Assembly: GCA_964346585.1 (NCBI GenBank) | Contig: CAYFVQ010000015.1 | Location: 3,367 to 67,366 of the forward strand | Reading direction: 5' to 3' | Origin: SOIA01 sp964346585 | Lineage (GTDB): Bacteria > Acidobacteriota > Aminicenantia > Aminicenantales > Aminicenantaceae | DNA length: 64,000 nucleotides | Shown here: piece by piece, positions 18,708 to 28,854 of the stretch | Layout: every line of letters starts with the position of its first letter | Position numbering within the stretch: position 1 is the first letter of the stretch | Notes under the pieces: generated by a model | Seen by the model: the letters and a program-made list of their open reading frames with translations, nothing else | The model's database searches: none | Told to the model about the DNA's origin: nothing | Made by a program: the position numbers and the translations under genes

Positions 18708-20168
18708 ATGAGAATCGACTGGCAACAGCAAAAACTGGGCTCTGTAATACTCATCCTTATCATCCTGACAATCGGCATATTCCTGGGTCAAATCATCGCC
18801 GGATTTTCCTTTAAGATTGCTCTGGCACTCATCTTTTTTTCAATCATATTCCTTGCCACTCTTGTCAACACCGAGGCAGGATTGACCATTCTGATTTTCT
18901 CCATGCTTTTCTCTCCGGAGATTATTCTCGGCCAGATTCCTGGACGAGACATTGTGGTTCGCCTGGACGACATACTGCTCGCCGTCATCACCTTTGCCTG
19001 GTTTGCCAAAACGGCCATAAACAAAGGAATGGGCCTGTTCATAAAAACACGCCTGAATAGAGCCATACTCATTTACATCCTGGTCTGTCTTATCGCCACC
19101 CTGAAAGGAGCCGCTTCAGGGCATGTCTCTTTCCTTAAAGGGACCTTTTTCCTTCTTAGATATTTTGAGTACTTCTTGCTCTACATACTTGTGGCCAATC
19201 ATATCCACAGCAGAAAACAGATAAAATTCTTTCTCAATGCTTTTTTTATCACCTGCGCTCTTGTTTCCATTTATGGCATAATGCAAATCCCTAGAGGAGT
19301 GAGGGTCAGCGCTCCCTTCGAAGGAGAAGTCGGTGAGCCCAACACCCTGGGTGGATACCTTCTTTTCCTCTTCTGCCTCGCGATCGGAATCTTCTTGCAG
19401 AACGTTTCCAAGCGAACAAAACAAGCTATGTCTGGTCTGGCTGTTCTGATATTCGTGCCTTTTTTGTTCACTCTGTCCCGAGCTTCTTACCTAGCAATCA
19501 TATTCTCCTATCTAGTATTAATCTTCCTGAGTAAAAGAAAAGTCATATTAATCGGTGTTCTGGCGACGATCATCATATCCGTTCTTGTGTTCAGGCCCGA
19601 GGCCGTTTTTTCCAGGGTAAAGTACACTTTCTCGGGAGGACAGTCTCGTTTGGTTAAAATCGGAAACACACGTCTGGATTCCTCCTCTTCGGCCAGGATT
19701 CGAAGTTGGCAGGAAAGCTTCGAGGATTGGAAAGAGAATCCTATTTTGGGCAGAGGAGTTTCAGGATACGGATTCATAGACGGACAATACATCGTCAACC
19801 TTGTCGAGGTGGGGATCGTCGGCCTCTTTGTCTTCCTCTGGCTCCTTTGGTCCATCACCAAGCACTCACTCAACATCCACCGGGAAGTCAAAGATGAATT
19901 ATACAAGGGCCTCAGTCTCGGATTTGTCGCTGGCTTTGTCGGCTTAGTCATCCATGCTCTGACAGCGAATACTTTTATTATCATCCGAATAATGGAACCT
20001 TTCTGGTTCATGGCGGCCATAGTCATGATGCTGCCAAAGATAGAGGAAGAGGAGGAAAAAGGAGAAGAAAAAAAGGAAAAGGAAGAAGTGACCGCACAAA
20101 TGGAATCAAAAGCAGACATATCAGAAAAAACTGAACAAGGAAGGAAGCTAGAACAAGATATAAAGTGA
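18708..20168 (+). CDS. O-antigen polymerase/ligase-family membrane protein
   Basis: 486 residues from this start, with about eleven membrane helices and a large periplasmic loop containing SSSSARIRSWQESFEDWKEN and the PILGRGVSGYG motif typical of the Wzy_C/WaaL family. It would polymerise or transfer undecaprenyl-linked sugar repeats. The frame is open from 18642, but AAGG six bases ahead of the ATG at 18708 decides the start. The last 40 or so residues are a highly charged Glu/Lys tail (EEEEEKGEEKKEKEE), cytoplasmic, unusual for the family. 272 bases separate it from the Wzc-like gene; no gene seen between. Confidence 0.82.
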   Translation: MRIDWQQQKLGSVILILIILTIGIFLGQIIAGFSFKIALALIFFSIIFLATLVNTEAGLTILIFSMLFSPEIILGQIPGRDIVVRLDDILLAVITFAWFAKTAINKGMGLFIKTRLNRAILIYILVCLIATLKGAASGHVSFLKGTFFLLRYFEYFLLYILVANHIHSRKQIKFFLNAFFITCALVSIYGIMQIPRGVRVSAPFEGEVGEPNTLGGYLLFLFCLAIGIFLQNVSKRTKQAMSGLAVLIFVPFLFTLSRASYLAIIFSYLVLIFLSKRKVILIGVLATIIISVLVFRPEAVFSRVKYTFSGGQSRLVKIGNTRLDSSSSARIRSWQESFEDWKENPILGRGVSGYGFIDGQYIVNLVEVGIVGLFVFLWLLWSITKHSLNIHREVKDELYKGLSLGFVAGFVGLVIHALTANTFIIIRIMEPFWFMAAIVMMLPKIEEEEEKGEEKKEKEEVTAQMESKADISEKTEQGRKLEQDIK

Positions 20169-20255
20169 ATAAGACTCCTTCCACAAAAACTATGGAACAT
20201 TCCGAACAAAAGGGAGCGTTTTCTTTCGAGCAAAAAACCTCTTCTTGATTCTGAA

Positions 20256-21836
20256 ATGACATTAGGAAAATCTCGCACAGTTATCAAGAACACGGTCTTC
20301 AATAATATTGGGTATGTCTGGCAGCTTCTCGTCAGTCTGCTCCTCATCCCCTTCATCATTCACAGGATTGGAATGGAGCAGTTTGGAATCTGGGTTCTCT
20401 TAGAAGTGATCGTCCTCTATCTCAGCTTTCTGGATTTCTCGGGCATTGGAGGAGCATTCGTCAAATACATCGCTGAGTATCATGCCAAGAAGGATTTTAA
20501 AAAATGCAACCAGGTGGTCAATTTGGGCTGGGCCTATTACACAGTCTTTTGGATAATCATGGCGGCTCTGGTTTTCCTTTTCAGAGAGCCCCTCCTCAGA
20601 CTCTTTCACATTCCACCTGATATTTTCAGCACGGTTTCTCTGGTATTCCTCGGAATCCTGTTGATCTCCTTTATCAGAGGTTCATTCGCGGTGTTTCGTT
20701 CTGTTCTCCTCGGACTTCAACGGATGGATAGTACGAACATCATTACTATCCTGGCTTCCTTAGTCAACGCCACAGGCGTGATCCTGTTTTTAAGCCTTGG
20801 CTTTGGCCTCAAAGGACTCGTGATGAGCGGATTGATCGTGGCGGTTTTTACCGTCATCCTCCAGACAGTATGGGCCTATAAAATTTTCCCTCAGATGCGG
20901 TTCAGGCCGTTTTCGTTCAATAAAGACATCTTTAAAAAAACTTTCCTGTATGGAGTCAACATTCGCATTGCGAGCATATCCGAGTTGATCAATACCCATG
21001 TGGACAAAATACTGTTGGGGTACTTCTTGAACACGGCACTGGTCGGTGCGTATGAGCTGGGCGCCAAAATCGCCAGAATCGCCCGCTCTTTCCCTGAACA
21101 GCTCCTCCCAGCCATCCTTCCGGCTTCCTCCGAACTCCATGCTTTAGAAGACAAAGAAAATCTAGAAAAACTGTATACCCGCGGCTCAAAATACCTGAGC
21201 CTTCTCACTTTTCCGCTGGCTTTTTTTATCATCGCCAATGCTTCGCTCATAATTATCCTCTGGATGGGAAATCGAGGTTTCCAAGGCTTTCAGCAATCTG
21301 TTCTGGCTCTTCAGGTGTTGAGTGTCGGCTATGTCTTTATGCTTCTTGTGAGCATGGGCAGGCTTATCGCACGGGGCATGGGGATACCTCAGTACGAAAT
21401 GCGGTCCTCTGTGCTCATAGTTGTCCTCAATATTGCGCTCAGCATCATTCTCATCATCAAACTGGGCTTCACAGGCGCTCTTCTAGGAACTACATCCTCT
21501 GGCATCATCGGTTCGTCCACTTTTTTCTACTCCTTTAACCGGCGCATCGGAAAACCTCTCTTTTCCATCATTAAACAGATCTTTGTCAGACCCTTCCTTT
21601 TCTGTCTGGTTTCACTCGGTGCTTCCCTGCTCACAGGCTATCTCATACGCCAGCTTTATCCCGGTCCCCCAGCGAATAGACCAGATGCATTCATCCTTCT
21701 CTTCGTCAACGGCCTGGTTTTTTTGGGCATTTATCTTCTTTTTGTTTTCAAGAGCCGGTATATAGATAAATATGATAGAGAAATTTTCTCTGGATTCATG
21801 GAGATGATTAAACCCGTTTTCAGACGAAAAAAATGA
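20256..21836 (+). CDS. Wzx-like polysaccharide flippase
   Basis: 526 residues with 12-14 membrane helices and the polysaccharide-biosynthesis (MOP/MATE) family layout; the first helix region NTVFNNIGYVWQLLVSLLL and the FGIWVLLEV turn are typical. Moves lipid-linked repeat units across the inner membrane. Ends with ATGA shared with the next gene (4-base overlap), so translation is coupled. Together with the polymerase and the Wza/Wzc pair this marks a Wzy-dependent pathway. Confidence 0.85.
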   Translation: MTLGKSRTVIKNTVFNNIGYVWQLLVSLLLIPFIIHRIGMEQFGIWVLLEVIVLYLSFLDFSGIGGAFVKYIAEYHAKKDFKKCNQVVNLGWAYYTVFWIIMAALVFLFREPLLRLFHIPPDIFSTVSLVFLGILLISFIRGSFAVFRSVLLGLQRMDSTNIITILASLVNATGVILFLSLGFGLKGLVMSGLIVAVFTVILQTVWAYKIFPQMRFRPFSFNKDIFKKTFLYGVNIRIASISELINTHVDKILLGYFLNTALVGAYELGAKIARIARSFPEQLLPAILPASSELHALEDKENLEKLYTRGSKYLSLLTFPLAFFIIANASLIIILWMGNRGFQGFQQSVLALQVLSVGYVFMLLVSMGRLIARGMGIPQYEMRSSVLIVVLNIALSIILIIKLGFTGALLGTTSSGIIGSSTFFYSFNRRIGKPLFSIIKQIFVRPFLFCLVSLGASLLTGYLIRQLYPGPPANRPDAFILLFVNGLVFLGIYLLFVFKSRYIDKYDREIFSGFMEMIKPVFRRKK

Positions 21837-22840
21837 GAGTTCTGCTTTCCAGCTATCACAACCCCTCTTTCTGGACAATCACCGAGTACACAGAGAGATC
21901 GATCATGAGACTTGGACACGAGTTGATTCCTTTCGATGACCGGGCGTTTATCATTCCAGGAAGGCTGAGAAAGAGTGTGCGTTTCCTCCGGGATATGGAC
22001 CTCAACAGGCTCAACCGCCGACTCATCTCTCTTGCGTCTTCCACAAATCCCGACCTCTGTCTCGTGGCTGGTGGAAACCGAATCCTTCCGGAAACAGTTC
22101 AAAAAATCAAAAACCAGAGAATCAAGACCGTTCTCTGGACAATAGACGCTCCCCGCAATTTTCAGCCCATACTGGACGCCGCTCCTGACTACGATTTTAT
22201 TTTCTGTGGAGGCACAGAAGCCCAGGAATTACTGGCCCGAGCGAGAATCAAAAAAACATACTGGCTCCCTTTTGCCTGCGACCCGGATATTCATCAGCCG
22301 GCTGATGTCGATCCTGAAGAAGAAAAAAAATGGGGAAGTGATGTGAGCTTCATCGGTTCCTACTATCCCAACCGCGCCCAGGCGCTGGAGAAACTTGCTG
22401 ATTTTGACCTTAAAGTCTGGGGGCCTGGATGGAAAAAACTGGCTAAAGACTCACCGCTTAAAAAACGGGCGAGGGATTCTCAGCTAAAACCGAAAGAATG
22501 GATAAAGGTTTTCAACAGCAGTCCGATTAACATCGTCATCCATTTTCAGGATGGAGAGACGCTCTGCTACCAGGCCGCCCCCAGAGTGTATGAGATCCTG
22601 GCCTGTAGAGGTTTCCTCCTGGTGGATGACCAGAAGGATGTGCGATCCCTCTTCCAGGACGGGAAACACCTAGTTATTTTTAAAGATATGGAAGACTTGA
22701 GGGAAAAAATCACTTATTATTTAAAACAGACTGAGGAGAGAAAAAAAATTGCCAGTCAAGGGTATGAAGAGACCGTGCACAAACACACTTACCTCAACAG
22801 GCTTAAAGAGATGTTTTCTGTGATCGAGGCCGGAGCATGA
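21833..22840 (+). CDS. CgeB-like glycosyltransferase
   Basis: 335 residues. Two-domain GT-B architecture of the CgeB/DUF3880 type: N-terminal half with CLVAGGNRILPETV and VLWTIDAPRNFQP, then GSDVSFIGSYYPNRAQALEKL, and a C-terminal Glyco_trans_1-like domain with APRVYEILACRGFLLVDDQKDV. Family enzymes are predicted to glycosylate surface polymers; donor sugar unknown. ATGA overlaps at both ends tie it to the flippase and the following methyltransferase. Confidence 0.78.
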   Translation: MRVLLSSYHNPSFWTITEYTERSIMRLGHELIPFDDRAFIIPGRLRKSVRFLRDMDLNRLNRRLISLASSTNPDLCLVAGGNRILPETVQKIKNQRIKTVLWTIDAPRNFQPILDAAPDYDFIFCGGTEAQELLARARIKKTYWLPFACDPDIHQPADVDPEEEKKWGSDVSFIGSYYPNRAQALEKLADFDLKVWGPGWKKLAKDSPLKKRARDSQLKPKEWIKVFNSSPINIVIHFQDGETLCYQAAPRVYEILACRGFLLVDDQKDVRSLFQDGKHLVIFKDMEDLREKITYYLKQTEERKKIASQGYEETVHKHTYLNRLKEMFSVIEAGA

Positions 22841-23571
22841 CAGAAAAAAGAAAAAAGCTTTTTGACGAGTATTTTTCCTCGATTTTCAGTCACTCCAATG
22901 TTTTCTCGCTACAGGAATACGAGAACTCCCTTTTCCAATTCAGACTGAATTATGACCGATTCATCCCTCCAGCGCCAGGAGCGAAAATCCTGGATATTGG
23001 CTGTGGGACCGGTCATTTTCTGTATTACCTGGAAAAAAAGGGTTACACAGATTTTCTGGGCATTGACATTTCTCCCCAGCAGGTCGATTTCTGCAGGAAA
23101 AACGTATCCAAAAATGTGCAGCAGGCGGATGCGTCCGAATTTCTCAACGAAAAGAAAAACACGTACGACGCGATCGTGGCCAATGACCTCCTGGAGCACA
23201 TACCCAAAGAAGAGATCGTCAAATTTTTAATGTGTGTGAATGCAGCCTTAAAGGATAAAGGAGTGTTTCTCATCAGAACTCCCAACATGGGAAATCCCTT
23301 TGCCGTCTACTCGCGGTACAAAGATTTCACGCACGAAGTGGGATTCACGGACAGAAGCCTGTACCAGGTCTTCTGGACAGCGGGTTTCCGGGACATCCGA
23401 GTCTTGCCCTATAAAAACTATTCCACCCGTACATTCAAACGCTCCATGGAATCCCGACTGGCCCAGATAACACGATTTTTTCTGACCAAACTCTTCCAGA
23501 TACAGGGATTTGTCGCCCCCCAGGTCGTAACGCCTCTTTTGATGGGAGTCGCCCGGAAAGAGAAGACATGA
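22837..23571 (+). CDS. SAM-dependent methyltransferase (class I)
   Basis: 244 residues. Motif I ILDIGCGTGHFLYYL (about 48-62), acidic motif II FLGIDISPQQ, motif III-like AIVANDLLEHI and ALKDKGVFLIRTPN: a complete Rossmann methyltransferase of the Methyltransf_11/23 type. In this position a sugar O-methyltransferase or a chain-capping methyltransferase is likely. Overlaps both neighbours by four bases (ATGA), which points to one translational unit. Confidence 0.85.
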   Translation: MTEKRKKLFDEYFSSIFSHSNVFSLQEYENSLFQFRLNYDRFIPPAPGAKILDIGCGTGHFLYYLEKKGYTDFLGIDISPQQVDFCRKNVSKNVQQADASEFLNEKKNTYDAIVANDLLEHIPKEEIVKFLMCVNAALKDKGVFLIRTPNMGNPFAVYSRYKDFTHEVGFTDRSLYQVFWTAGFRDIRVLPYKNYSTRTFKRSMESRLAQITRFFLTKLFQIQGFVAPQVVTPLLMGVARKEKT

Positions 23572-24710
23572 ACGCTCTCAAAGTGATCCATTTAGTCGAG
23601 GACCTGAAAATCGGTGGCGCCGAGCGGGTGATCGCAGACACTGTTTTGGGCCTTGACAGAAAAAAATATGATGCGAGTGTCTGGTGTGTGACCAGAGGAG
23701 GCGAAACAGCCACTGAGCTGAGTGAAAGAGGAATCGAGGTCAAGATCCTGGGTATTTCGAGTTATCGAAATCCCTTGAACACACTCAAATTGACTCGTCT
23801 ACTCAGAGCCGCAAGGCCGGATATCGTTCACACACACGGCTATTTCGCATCGGTCATCGGCAGGCTGGCCGCCAGGAGAGCCGAAATTCCTGTTATCCTC
23901 ACCCATGTGCACAGCACATACTGGGAGTACAGGAAAAGACACTTAATGATTGAAAGGAAACTGAGCCGTTTCACCCAAAAGATCATCTGCTGTTCCAGGG
24001 CAGTCGAGAATTTTGTGAAAAATACCGAGAAAATCACAGATGATAAGACAATTGTCATCTATAACGGAGTGGATGAAGAACGATTTTCCCCATTTAAAAG
24101 CCCAACATCCATCCGGACCGAGTTGGGGATGGATGAAAAAGCAGCTGTGGTCGGAACAGTCTCCTCTTTAACGTCTCATAAAGGTCACGAATACTTTATC
24201 CAAGCCACTTCTCTCGTACTGAACACACTCCCTTCTGCCAAATTTCTGATCGTCGGAGATGGGCCTCTTCGAAAAAAACTGGAGAATCAAGCGAAAAACC
24301 TAAACATCCATCCTTCCGTGATTTTCACAGGAACAAGGAAGGATATCCCGGAGATGCTTTCTCTAATGGATGTGTTCGTGCTCCCCTCCCACACCAGGGA
24401 AGGGCTGGGCATTGCAATCATTGAGGCCATGGCCGCAGAAAAGCCTGTGGTCGCGACTGACATCGGAGGAATCCCCGAAGTCGTCAATCACGGCGAGACA
24501 GGCCTTCTTGTGCCTCCAGGAGACCCAGAATCGCTCTCCAAAGCCATCATCGAACTCCTCCAGAATCCTCTCAGGGCAAAAACAATGGGGGAAAAGGGCC
24601 GAACCCGGGTTAAGGAGAAGTTCACTACGAAAAAAATGCTGTCAGAGATAGAGCATGTGTACCAGTCTTTAACTAGAGAAAGAAAAGTCAAGACAGATGA
24701 AACAACATAA
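23568..24710 (+). CDS. Glycosyltransferase family 4
   Basis: 380 residues. GT-B fold: N-terminal KIGGAERVIADTV glycine loop, a mid-protein GTVSSLTSHKGHEYFI strand, and the C-terminal nucleotide-sugar site with EGLGIAIIEAMA (the E-x7-E motif) followed by KPVVATDIGGIPEVV. Retaining enzyme that adds one sugar of the repeat unit; donor cannot be deduced. Overlaps the preceding gene by ATGA and the next by 14 bases. Confidence 0.88.
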   Translation: MNALKVIHLVEDLKIGGAERVIADTVLGLDRKKYDASVWCVTRGGETATELSERGIEVKILGISSYRNPLNTLKLTRLLRAARPDIVHTHGYFASVIGRLAARRAEIPVILTHVHSTYWEYRKRHLMIERKLSRFTQKIICCSRAVENFVKNTEKITDDKTIVIYNGVDEERFSPFKSPTSIRTELGMDEKAAVVGTVSSLTSHKGHEYFIQATSLVLNTLPSAKFLIVGDGPLRKKLENQAKNLNIHPSVIFTGTRKDIPEMLSLMDVFVLPSHTREGLGIAIIEAMAAEKPVVATDIGGIPEVVNHGETGLLVPPGDPESLSKAIIELLQNPLRAKTMGEKGRTRVKEKFTTKKMLSEIEHVYQSLTRERKVKTDETT

Positions 24711-25827
24711 TATCTTGTTTACCTCTCTCTCCGGGCAGATGCTCGGAGGCGGACAGAGAAGCCTTCTCCTGCTCTTAGAAAGACTGGATAGAAAAAAATT
24801 CAAGCCATTTCTGGTCTGTCCATCCAAGGGAGGTTTGGTCGAAAAAGCGGAGAAGCAGGGAGTCGAGACACAAATAATCAAAATGGGACGCATAAAGAGT
24901 CCGAACGTCATTTCGACTGCGGCAACTGTTTTCAAACTCAAAAGCTTCATTAATAATAAAAATATCGATCTGATCCATGCCGATTCTCCCCGTCAAGCCT
25001 TTTATGCGAGCAGAGCGGCAAGACTTACCGGAACACCCTTGATCTGGCATGTGCGTGTCAGCACGCCGGAGAAAAAATCCTTTGAAAAATTTCTGTTTAA
25101 TCGTGCCCACAAGGTCATTGCTGTGTCTAAAGCCGCCAGCCAAAGATTCCAAGGCTTTGAGTCGGCGCAAAAAAAGGTTGTTGTTATCTATAACGGCGTG
25201 GATTTGGCCGAATTCACCCCTCAACCGCCAGTCAGTCAATTGAGAGAGGAGTTTGCAATCGAGAAAGATTGGATTCTCGTCGGGACACTGGGTCAGCTGA
25301 TCCCTGGAAAAGGACAGGATGTTTTTTTAAAGGCCGCGGCTCAAGTGCTGAAGCAAACTCCCAAAGTCAAATTCATGATTGTCGGGGATGGGAATGAAGC
25401 GTACAAACAAAAATTAGAGGATTTGAGTAATGATCTTGGCCTTTCCGGAAATGTCGTGTTCACCGGTTTCCGGGAGGATATTCCTCGAATAATGAACCTG
25501 CTGGATATCGCTGTCCTCCCGTCAACCACTCACTTGGAAGGGCTTTCCCGTGTCATAATCGAGGCCATGGCATCTTCAAAGCCAGTGATCGCCACCAACT
25601 CAGGCGGAAATCCTGAAGCTGTCGAGGACGGAACCACAGGCATCCTGGTTTCCCCTGAGGATCCCAGTTCCCTGGCCGAATCCCTGCTGGATTTAATCCG
25701 AGATGAGGCGAAGCGGAATCGAATGGGTGAAGCGGGGAGGAAACGGGCAGAAAACCTGTTCAGTATTGAGAAAAATATTTCCCGGATCGAAAAAGTCTAC
25801 GAGGAACTTTTATGCCAAAAGAAGTGA
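24697..25827 (+). CDS. Glycosyltransferase family 4
   Basis: 376 residues, a paralogue-like neighbour of the preceding gene. GT-B features: LGGGQRSLLLLL in the first loop, GTLGQLIPGKGQDVFLKA, then EGLSRVIIEAMASSKPVIATNSGG with the E-x7-E motif. Likely adds another residue in the same polysaccharide. Begins inside the previous gene (14-base overlap) and runs 16 bases into the next, indicating tight coupling. Confidence 0.88.
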   Translation: MKQHNILFTSLSGQMLGGGQRSLLLLLERLDRKKFKPFLVCPSKGGLVEKAEKQGVETQIIKMGRIKSPNVISTAATVFKLKSFINNKNIDLIHADSPRQAFYASRAARLTGTPLIWHVRVSTPEKKSFEKFLFNRAHKVIAVSKAASQRFQGFESAQKKVVVIYNGVDLAEFTPQPPVSQLREEFAIEKDWILVGTLGQLIPGKGQDVFLKAAAQVLKQTPKVKFMIVGDGNEAYKQKLEDLSNDLGLSGNVVFTGFREDIPRIMNLLDIAVLPSTTHLEGLSRVIIEAMASSKPVIATNSGGNPEAVEDGTTGILVSPEDPSSLAESLLDLIRDEAKRNRMGEAGRKRAENLFSIEKNISRIEKVYEELLCQKK

Positions 25828-26636
25828 ATTGTAATTTCTGCGGCGGGGATGATTCAGAATTAGTCCAAAAAGCTGAAGCCCCTTTTCAAGCCGTGAGATG
25901 CCGCACCTGCGGCCTTGTCTTCACGAATCCCCAGCCAGATAAAGGATTGATCGAGGACCATTACCAGGAAGATTATTACAAAGAATGGCTCGAAAAACAG
26001 ATGAAGAGAAGGATCCCGATGTGGAAAAAGAGGCTCAAAGAGCTGCTGAAATATAAACAGAGCGGACATCTGCTGGATGTGGGCTTTGGGTCAGGAACTT
26101 TTCTGAGGCTCGCGAAAGAACACGGATTCCATGTGACCGGAACAGAGATTTCAGAATATGCCTGCCGATACGCTAAAGACACCTATGGAATCGAAGTCTT
26201 TAGAGGGGACCTGGAAGAGGCGCGTTTTCCTCCAGGAAGGTTTGATGTTGTGACTCTCTGGCATGCTCTAGAACATCTTCCTGATCCCAAGGCGACACTT
26301 AAAGAGATCCACAGAATATTAAAAAAGGATGGCTTGTTGGTCGTGGCAGTTCCGAATCTGAATAACTTCATCACCCGGGTCCTGTATTTCCTGGCAAAAG
26401 GAAAAAGATTAAAACTATTTTCTATACATGCCAAGGAGCTGCATTTATGGCATTTCTCTCCTCGTTCTCTCTCTCGTCTGCTTATAAAGGCAGGCTATGT
26501 TGTCCTCGACACAAAATTGGATCTCGCTCAAATTGAACTTCCTAAAAAAATTGTAGACCTTCTGACATTTTTAGTTCACTCACTCACAAGACAGAACTAT
26601 GGAGAGGCATTTAAAATCTATGCGATCAAAACATAA
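25812..26636 (+). CDS. Methyltransferase with N-terminal zinc ribbon
   Basis: 274 residues. Starts with a four-cysteine ribbon (CNFCGG ... CRTCGLVFTNP), a pattern common in sugar-modifying methyltransferases of polysaccharide clusters. The class I SAM domain follows: LLDVGFGSGTFLRLA (about 86-100), VTGTEIS, LWHALEHLPDP and KKDGLLVVAVPN. The ribbon-methyltransferase pairing resembles the C-methyltransferases that act on deoxysugar nucleotides, though the extra C-terminal domain of those enzymes is absent. Substrate therefore open. Confidence 0.82.
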   Translation: MPKEVNCNFCGGDDSELVQKAEAPFQAVRCRTCGLVFTNPQPDKGLIEDHYQEDYYKEWLEKQMKRRIPMWKKRLKELLKYKQSGHLLDVGFGSGTFLRLAKEHGFHVTGTEISEYACRYAKDTYGIEVFRGDLEEARFPPGRFDVVTLWHALEHLPDPKATLKEIHRILKKDGLLVVAVPNLNNFITRVLYFLAKGKRLKLFSIHAKELHLWHFSPRSLSRLLIKAGYVVLDTKLDLAQIELPKKIVDLLTFLVHSLTRQNYGEAFKIYAIKT

Positions 26637-26651
26637 ACGAAAGAGCACTCA

Positions 26652-27794
26652 ATGAGAAAAATTCTAAAAGCTTTTAAGAACCTGTACTTGAGCATCAGAG
26701 CATTCAAGCTCATCATTCTATCGGGTCTGACCTCTCGTCTGCGAAAAAGGGAATTTGACAAAAAATCTACACGAAGTGTCCTGGTTATTTCCCTGAAAAG
26801 AGTCGGAGATGTTATCCTTTCACTCCCCGCCTTCAGGGCTATCAAGAAAAGCCTTCCGAAGAGCCAGGTCACTGTTTTCGCCGACGCCTACACCAAAGAC
26901 ATTCTGGAGAGAATTCCATATATAGATGCTGTCGTTCCCTACGGAAAAGATTCATCATTCCTGAAGAAAGCCAAGCAAGTCAAAAAATTGTCTTACAATT
27001 CATTCGATCTGGCCCTGGACCTCACTTGCGACTACACCTTCGAAGGGGCGTTGTGGACCTGGTTGAGCGGAGCCAAGTTCAGAGCGGGATATGACACCTG
27101 GAAGCGCGGCTTTCTGTTCCACCGGCCAGTCACGCCTCCAGAAGGGGTCATTCATGCCATCGATGAGATACTGAATGTCGCCCAAAGTATAGGGCTGAAA
27201 ACCAAGAACAAAAACCTTAAAATAAGCGCCTCCAAAGAAGACACAGACACAGTGAAAAAATTCCTTCGAGATAATGCTGTAAAAAGCAACACGCTTCTCA
27301 TCGGAATCCATCCTGGAGGATACTATCCCACTCAAAGATGGTTAACAGAGCGGTTTGCGGAAGTCGCGGATAAGCTAATCGAAAAGCACAAAGCCCGTAT
27401 CGTCCTCATAGGTGGGCCCAAAGAAGAGAAAATCATCCAGCAAATAACGACACGCATGACCAACCAACCTTTAGTTTTTGTCAACAAGCCTTTGGGAGAA
27501 CTCCTCGCTCTCCTTCAATCCTCCCATCTGCTGCTCTGTAACAACTCCGGTCCACTCCACATGGCCACTGCTTTAGGGACGCTGACCGTGTCCACCATGG
27601 GCCCGACTCTCCCGGAGAGATGGTGGCCTCAAGGTAAAATGCATATAGTCATACGCAAGGATCTTCCCTGCATACCCTGCAATGAGGGACACTGTAGACT
27701 CAAGACACTTGAGTGCATGAAACTGATCACTGTCGAGGACATGCTTGAAGCGGCGGAAACTCAAATATCCAAGATCAAAAAATCTAAAAAATAA
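26652..27794 (+). CDS. Glycosyltransferase family 9 (heptosyltransferase-like)
   Basis: 380 residues. GT9 hallmarks: RVGDVILSLPAFRAIKKSLP near residue 53, GIHPGGYYPTQRWLTERFAEVADKL mid-protein and NNSGPLHMATALGT near the C-terminus, where the nucleotide-sugar binds. A cysteine-rich tail (CIPCNEGHCRLKTLEC) is a known feature of some GT9 proteins. Normally transfers heptose to lipid A core sugars; here probably adds heptose or a related sugar to the lipid-linked glycan. Next gene is a second GT9, five bases on. Confidence 0.85.
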   Translation: MRKILKAFKNLYLSIRAFKLIILSGLTSRLRKREFDKKSTRSVLVISLKRVGDVILSLPAFRAIKKSLPKSQVTVFADAYTKDILERIPYIDAVVPYGKDSSFLKKAKQVKKLSYNSFDLALDLTCDYTFEGALWTWLSGAKFRAGYDTWKRGFLFHRPVTPPEGVIHAIDEILNVAQSIGLKTKNKNLKISASKEDTDTVKKFLRDNAVKSNTLLIGIHPGGYYPTQRWLTERFAEVADKLIEKHKARIVLIGGPKEEKIIQQITTRMTNQPLVFVNKPLGELLALLQSSHLLLCNNSGPLHMATALGTLTVSTMGPTLPERWWPQGKMHIVIRKDLPCIPCNEGHCRLKTLECMKLITVEDMLEAAETQISKIKKSKK

Positions 27795-27798
27795 GATA

Positions 27799-28854
27799 AT
27801 GAAACAATTCGACTTTTCCAAAGTCAAGAATGTTCTGATCATCATGATGGGTGGGATCGGAAACATGATTTTTCTCACTCCTGCTCTCAAAGCCTTGCAA
27901 AAGGCTCTCCCCTCCTCCGTCTTTAGTTTTCTGCTGGGCCCCTATGGCGCTGAAAAAGCCATCGAGGGAAGCGATCTTATCGACAAAAAAATTATTATCG
28001 AGCCCAAAAAATTCACGGGATTGTCAGGGAATATGAGACTTATCCGAAAGCTCAGGCAAGAAAACTTCAACCTGAGCATCACCTCTACCGGAACGAATCC
28101 ATTAAAGAGCGGGCTTCTCTGCACACTTGCGGGAATCAAGTCCCGGCTTGGCGAAAACATCAACAGAAAAGGATTTTTCTACAATCTGAGAGTCCCGTTT
28201 GACAATAGCCAGCATGAAGTGGAGAGCAATATTCGACTGATCCAGAGATTGGGTATAGAAGTCGAAGACCGCAGCTTGTTCATCCAGAGATCAAAAGAGG
28301 AAAAAAATTATGCAAAAAAATACTTCACTCAAAACGACCTCGAAAGAAAATTAGTTGTGGGTATGCATCCCGGCTCCGGAATCCATCAGGCTGGTTTCAA
28401 GAGGTGGCCCAAAGAAAGATTTTCCGAACTGGCTGATAAACTCATCAGCGACATGGGTGCCTCAGTGATACTCTTTGGAGGGATTGAGGAAACCGAACTG
28501 GCTGAAGACATAAGCGAGATGATGCGAACCCAGCCACTCATCATGACCGGAAAAACAACACTTCCTGAAACCGCTGCTTTGATAGAAAAATGCAGCCTGT
28601 TCATCAGCAACGACAGTGGGCTCCTGCATGTCGCTTCTGCCGTGAAGGCTCCTGTCATCGGCCTATTCGGGCCCACAGATCCAGGGCGAACCGGACCCTA
28701 CCCCGACTCATCCGCGGTGATCAGGAAAGATATGACCTGCAGTCCCTGTTATACCGGGAAACCTGTTCGCTGTGATCATTCCGAGTGTTTGGATTCAATC
28801 ACAGTCAATGACGTGATAGAGGAAGTCAAAAAAAGACTGGATAAACATGCCTGA
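27799..28854 (+). CDS. Glycosyltransferase family 9 (heptosyltransferase-like)
   Basis: 351 residues from the ATG at 27799; the frame is open from 27745 but that part overlaps the previous gene. GT9 motifs: GGIGNMIFLTPALKALQKALP, GMHPGSGIHQAGFKRWPKERF and SNDSGLLHVASAVKAPVIGLFGPTDP. The C-terminal CSPCYTGKPVRCDHSEC is the same cysteine-rich end seen in the upstream GT9. The pair probably acts in series. Overlaps the next gene by eight bases. Confidence 0.85.
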   Translation: MKQFDFSKVKNVLIIMMGGIGNMIFLTPALKALQKALPSSVFSFLLGPYGAEKAIEGSDLIDKKIIIEPKKFTGLSGNMRLIRKLRQENFNLSITSTGTNPLKSGLLCTLAGIKSRLGENINRKGFFYNLRVPFDNSQHEVESNIRLIQRLGIEVEDRSLFIQRSKEEKNYAKKYFTQNDLERKLVVGMHPGSGIHQAGFKRWPKERFSELADKLISDMGASVILFGGIEETELAEDISEMMRTQPLIMTGKTTLPETAALIEKCSLFISNDSGLLHVASAVKAPVIGLFGPTDPGRTGPYPDSSAVIRKDMTCSPCYTGKPVRCDHSECLDSITVNDVIEEVKKRLDKHA